This document shows positions 60,181-64,000 of a stretch of DNA of 64,000 nt, one piece after another. This stretch comes from Sipunculus nudus. Lineage: Eukaryota > Annelida > Sipuncula > Golfingiida > Sipunculidae. The stretch is taken from positions 38,209,558 to 38,273,557 of the forward strand of contig CM049310.1 in NCBI GenBank assembly GCA_026874595.1. Reading direction: 5' to 3'. Positions within the stretch are counted from its first letter, which is position 1, and each line of letters starts with the position of its first letter. The translations under genes and the position numbers were made by a program. Under the pieces are notes generated by a model. The model did no database searches and was not told the origin of the DNA. It was given only the letters and a program-made list of their open reading frames with translations.

Positions 60181-62490
60181 CCACCAGTGAAATTAAACAA
60201 GGGATTAATATCCTCCTCAGTTCTGCCATGAAAAAGTAAAAAATAGTTTAAATGAATTTGGTTTGAGGTAAACCTGACTGTTATATTATCCTTACCCACA
60301 TATTGAAAGCAAACTATTCAAATGAGATTAATGAAATACAATATTATTATAGCCTTAAAGTATCACATATTAGCTATTAATTGAAACTGGCAATTTAAAT
60401 GACTTTTTACTTTATTATTTTGTGTAATCCTGCTTCAGTCCAAAACTATCTACAGTTATGTTTGCCCTCATAATGTACCACCCCAGATTCACAAGACCTG
60501 AAATTACACTCTGTGACAGCTGACCTGGAGTAACTTTACCATTTTTAGGACAAAAGCCTGCACATCAAAGTTGTGTATTACAAAGTAATTCAATTACAGG
60601 ACACTTAGATGATACAGAATAGGGCACTGTGTACCCCACCAGTGCCCTCAAGCGTAGACAAATATTTCTTTTAAGATGTGGAACATTAAGGTGAATTATT
60701 GAAGTGTATGACAGTAACTGTACACTGGGGCGATACAAAGGAGAGCAGCCTGGTAATGGTACAGCACTACAGCCCCAGCAGGCTGGTCCAAGACCTGGCA
60801 GTTCATATTCATGCTGGCAGCCACCAGACTAAACAGGGACTTGGTGCTGCCAGGGTGACAGATGGGGTAGGGTATGGAATGGAGCAGTGACAGGTAGCTG
60901 GTACTAGCTACACCCCTGTCTACTGGGTCCTGCAAAATTTCATTATAATGTTAAACAGTGTAAAATGTGACCCCTTGCCATTAAAATAAAATGAATAAGG
61001 AAATAAAAGATTATAATTATGAAGTTAGATAACTGTATTATCAGAAAAAAAATCTGTTTCTAATTGGAAATTCCCTTAAAATTTGATGCTCTGTATATCA
61101 GAGTAACATAGAAATAGTGTATAGAATTAATAAATGCACTTGTCAACATCTTTTGATGTAAACTGCAAATTCAAGTACTCTTTAAACTGCATTATACACA
61201 AACAAGAAAACATGATACAGTCATCTTAATCTTTTTAGTTCTTTAATTATTTTACCTTTTTTCTGTTTAAAAAACTGTAAAACTGATGTCAGATTAAAAC
61301 AGAAAATATATTTGTCATTGAATGAAAAGGTCTGGATGTAATTACGATACCTATTTTAAAACTGAAAAGTTGGACAGGATTACAGTAGTACATTATTGAT
61401 GAGATCAGCTGGTGTCTAGATCTGATTAACCTAGAGGAATTGGTTGGGCCCTGAGTGATATGATTAAGATCTTTGGACAAGACAGGCACAGATAAGATAA
61501 GAATCAGGTACAATTCAGATAATGCAGTATTATACTAAATCAGCAGGGAAGAATTTACACAAATATGCTCCATTAGCAAACACAATTTCAGGTATGAATA
61601 AATTTTACTAAACTAGTTGTATATCAAACTGCCAAGAAAATTCTAAATTCAGAATTTTATGTGATGAACAAAAAATGTTCATGTGTTATAGATGGTTGAT
61701 ACAAGTATATTTGCTGTGAGTTATATGTACCAAGGTAATCTTTAAAAAAAAATATTTAAAAAATACCCAAGACTGTTGTTTAAAGAATGTCCATGGGATG
61801 GCTTTATTAATCCACCTTGGTACCTTTTATAGTTATTATATATAGTGACTATAGTTTTCTGTGCTATTACTTAAGAGAATAAATAATGACAACATTGACA
61901 GTTTAACACAAAAGTTTATGCCATCCTCATAAAGAATATATGTCAGCATCTTCATAAAATACATGTGTCAGCATCATCATAAAAATATGTCCCCCAATGT
62001 GAACTAGGTCAGAAGGATACTTGAACATGTTTCCATGGAAAAGCATATATGATCAGGAAGGAGATGTCAGGTCAAAGGTCACAAGAGCAGGAAATCATAA
62101 AACACCTAAAAAAAGTTTGTATATATAGCTGTCATTCATTGCAAGATGTCATCCTGATGCGATAAGGGGAGCTGTACTGGATCTTTATGCTTGGTAGATT
62201 TTTTGACCTGGGAAATATGATTCTCCGGATAACAGCGTTTTTTGTACAGCACTGTATAAATATTTATCTGTTTCCTTGCCCTGAACATGTTTTGGCTGTT
62301 GAGAAAAACACATCTGTATATTTGGGTATGGTATATCTCCTGTTTGACAAATATGACTATATACGGAGCATGCAGTCTTGTAAAGGTACCTGATTATTGC
62401 TTCTGGCATCAGGTTTTACAATTCCTTCTGGCTATAGTTCTGCAAGAATAGTACTCTTTTCCATCCAAAAACTCACAGGTGCTGCAATAA

Positions 62491-62721
62491 GCTCTCATTT
62501 CAATAATAAATGTATTACATGTTGCAGGGCATAAAGATAAACACAGACTCAAAATAGATTAACACAATAACAGGGGACTAGTAATTAGTATGAATAGTAA
62601 CATTCTGCAGTTAGCTCTAATTTCAATAATAAATGTATCACATGTTGCAGGACATAAAGATAAACACACACTTAAAATAGATTAACACAATAACAGGGGA
62701 CTAGTAATTAGTATGAATAGT
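62491..62721. repeat. 123 bp tandem duplication
   Basis: Copies start at 62491 and 62614. Both contain TTTCAATAATAAATGTAT, CATGTTGCAGG and ACAATAACAGGGGACTAGTA. They differ at only a handful of positions, so the duplication is recent. No coding sequence is present. Confidence 0.95.
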
Positions 62722-63814
62722 GAAAATAATATTAAAGTAAAAAAATATTAAATTATTTATGAATATTATGCTATGCATTAAAGTGAGATAAAACTGATAC
62801 TCCATTCCATACTGGAAGCCTGTGAGATTTATGAGTATCTATCATGCTCCTTTGACATTTGTTTATCAAAAGATGTGAGAGGATTGATTTCTGTGCACTG
62901 GATGACCCCATCAAGTATTCCAGGATGTTGTATAGTGGAGCCAGTGTATGTGATGGATGGTTTATCCTATGGGGATGTACATGTGACAGACTGGTGAAGG
63001 CCTGGGTCCTGCTGATCCTAGTCACTGCCAGTACTGTAACAGTACTGAATGAGCCTCAGATCTCATTTGGTTTGTAAATGTAGTGGCAGCCTTGGTGTCA
63101 GTCACCACGGTAACCAGAGTCCCTCATCCTCATGTTCAATGATCTACAACTGTGTCTTGCCGCTGTCTTCCTAAAGCATAGCTAAATTTAGGTTTTTGAA
63201 TGGAGTAAATGTTAAATCCTTAATATCGACCCTGCAGTAGTATATTATAGAAATTGAAGATCACAAAATAATATTCTCTAAAACACAGATGTTGTTGCAA
63301 CATTATTTATTTTTCTGTGGATTATAGTTAATGGTCAGTAGACATCCTCAAATAGATTCTTATTAATGATTGACTATTTTTGTTTAGTTAATTAAAAAAA
63401 TGCTCAAAATTGAAATGTTAGCTTCAGCCATATGTATACAGCATACCAAGCAGCTCAGAAGTGAATTTGGATATAAAAATACAGAAATAGAAAAAAATAT
63501 CAGTAATTATAACCCCTTTTCAAAAAATAGCTAAAACAGCAGCTGGAACTTGTGTGATCAGTGCTGTAATTACAAGGCAGAAATGCTGTGTCAGCAAAGC
63601 CAGTTCTGGCTCTGTCTAATCTTGCAGGGAGATCACCGTGGGAACACAGCAGGTGGTTCAAATTACAGGGGGAACAGATGTCATCATTAGGGATAATTAC
63701 GTTATTAACATTCTCTGCAGTATATGAATGGCTGGCAAGCAGCAACAGCTGATTATGAAATTGGGTTGTTAGAATATCTGGTGAGATCATAAGCATTATG
63801 GAATCATACCTGTA

Positions 63815-63828
63815 GTGCCCCCTGCTGG
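63815..63828 (-). promoter_or_regulatory. CTCF-like motif
   Basis: The minus strand reads CCAGCAGGGGGCAC, matching the bilaterian CTCF core CCASYAGRKGGCRC at every position. Single motifs arise by chance, and binding is not shown. Confidence 0.35.
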
Positions 63829-64000
63829 AGGTTGATGAAACTTGTTATGAAGATGGATTTGGAGCATGGTGTCAACGTTTTGATGAGAGTACAAATTTAT
63901 ATATTCAGTTGTACCTATAATAATATATCATCATAACTTTTCTACCATTAAGACTGATAATTTGTAATTATGTAAATAAATTATACAGGTAACTGATGTG

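Larger units (their letters stand above)
59132..64000 (+). other. next intron of the RasGAP gene (incomplete)
   Basis: From the donor at 59132 no exon fitting the family (SHESLL, PH or C2 motifs) was found to the window edge. It contains a dispersed repeat copy, a 123 bp duplication, a three-copy GTCAGCATC-TCATAAA motif at 61930-61990 and a CTCF-like site. The rest is AT-rich with nothing visible. Confidence 0.6.

Noticed and set aside
1-64000. CRISPR arrays, bacterial operons, rRNA or functional tRNA genes
   Set aside because: Tandem arrays here lack unique spacers, coding density is eukaryotic, and no rRNA or tRNA structure is visible.

Overview
This is an AT-rich eukaryotic (animal) window that is almost entirely intron or intergenic DNA. 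It has one clearly recognisable host gene in pieces and many mobile and tandem repeats. No operons, Shine-Dalgarno sites or dense ORFs are present. Coding DNA is split by GT-AG introns, and tRNA-derived SINEs, hAT-type foldback elements and a Ty3/gypsy-type LTR retrotransposon are present. The repeat mix, including a tRNA-headed SINE whose body resembles one common in molluscs and other invertebrates, suggests an invertebrate bilaterian, perhaps a lophotrochozoan. The species cannot be fixed from the sequence.

Host gene (+ strand): exons at 40019-40140 and 59028-59131 are phase-compatible (1 to 0, then 0 to 2). They encode a Ser/Arg-rich stretch followed by FFSKR...KRTKSVTKLDR, the signature just before the PH/C2/RasGAP region of the SynGAP/DAB2IP/RASAL2 family. 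The 18.9 kb between them is one intron. The PH, C2 and GAP exons must lie beyond the right edge. The 5' exon(s) are not certain; weak candidates are at 9281, 26635 and 29429.

Layout: 1-13.6 kb is AT-rich DNA with a possible small hAT-like element, a 1 kb inverted-repeat element, a 193 bp tandem duplication and a SINE. 13.6-20.7 kb holds four minisatellites (33, 39, about 37 and 39 bp units). 21.8-22.3 kb is a small TIR element containing a G/C hairpin. 30.66-37.60 kb is a full-length, apparently very young LTR retrotransposon on the minus strand. It has identical 579 bp LTRs, gag, and pol (protease, RT, RNase H, integrase, chromodomain). Gag and pol share one frame, separated by a single TGA in a context resembling the tobamovirus readthrough signal. 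40-59 kb is the large intron, with two elements bearing exact 8 bp target duplications (hAT type), microsatellites, a SINE-like unit and one dispersed repeat. 59-64 kb is downstream intron with a short duplication and a CTCF-like motif.

The retrotransposon is the only self-contained multi-gene system here. It lies antisense to the RasGAP gene, probably in an upstream intron or 5' flank. Its gag-stop-pol arrangement is the best candidate for something unusual.
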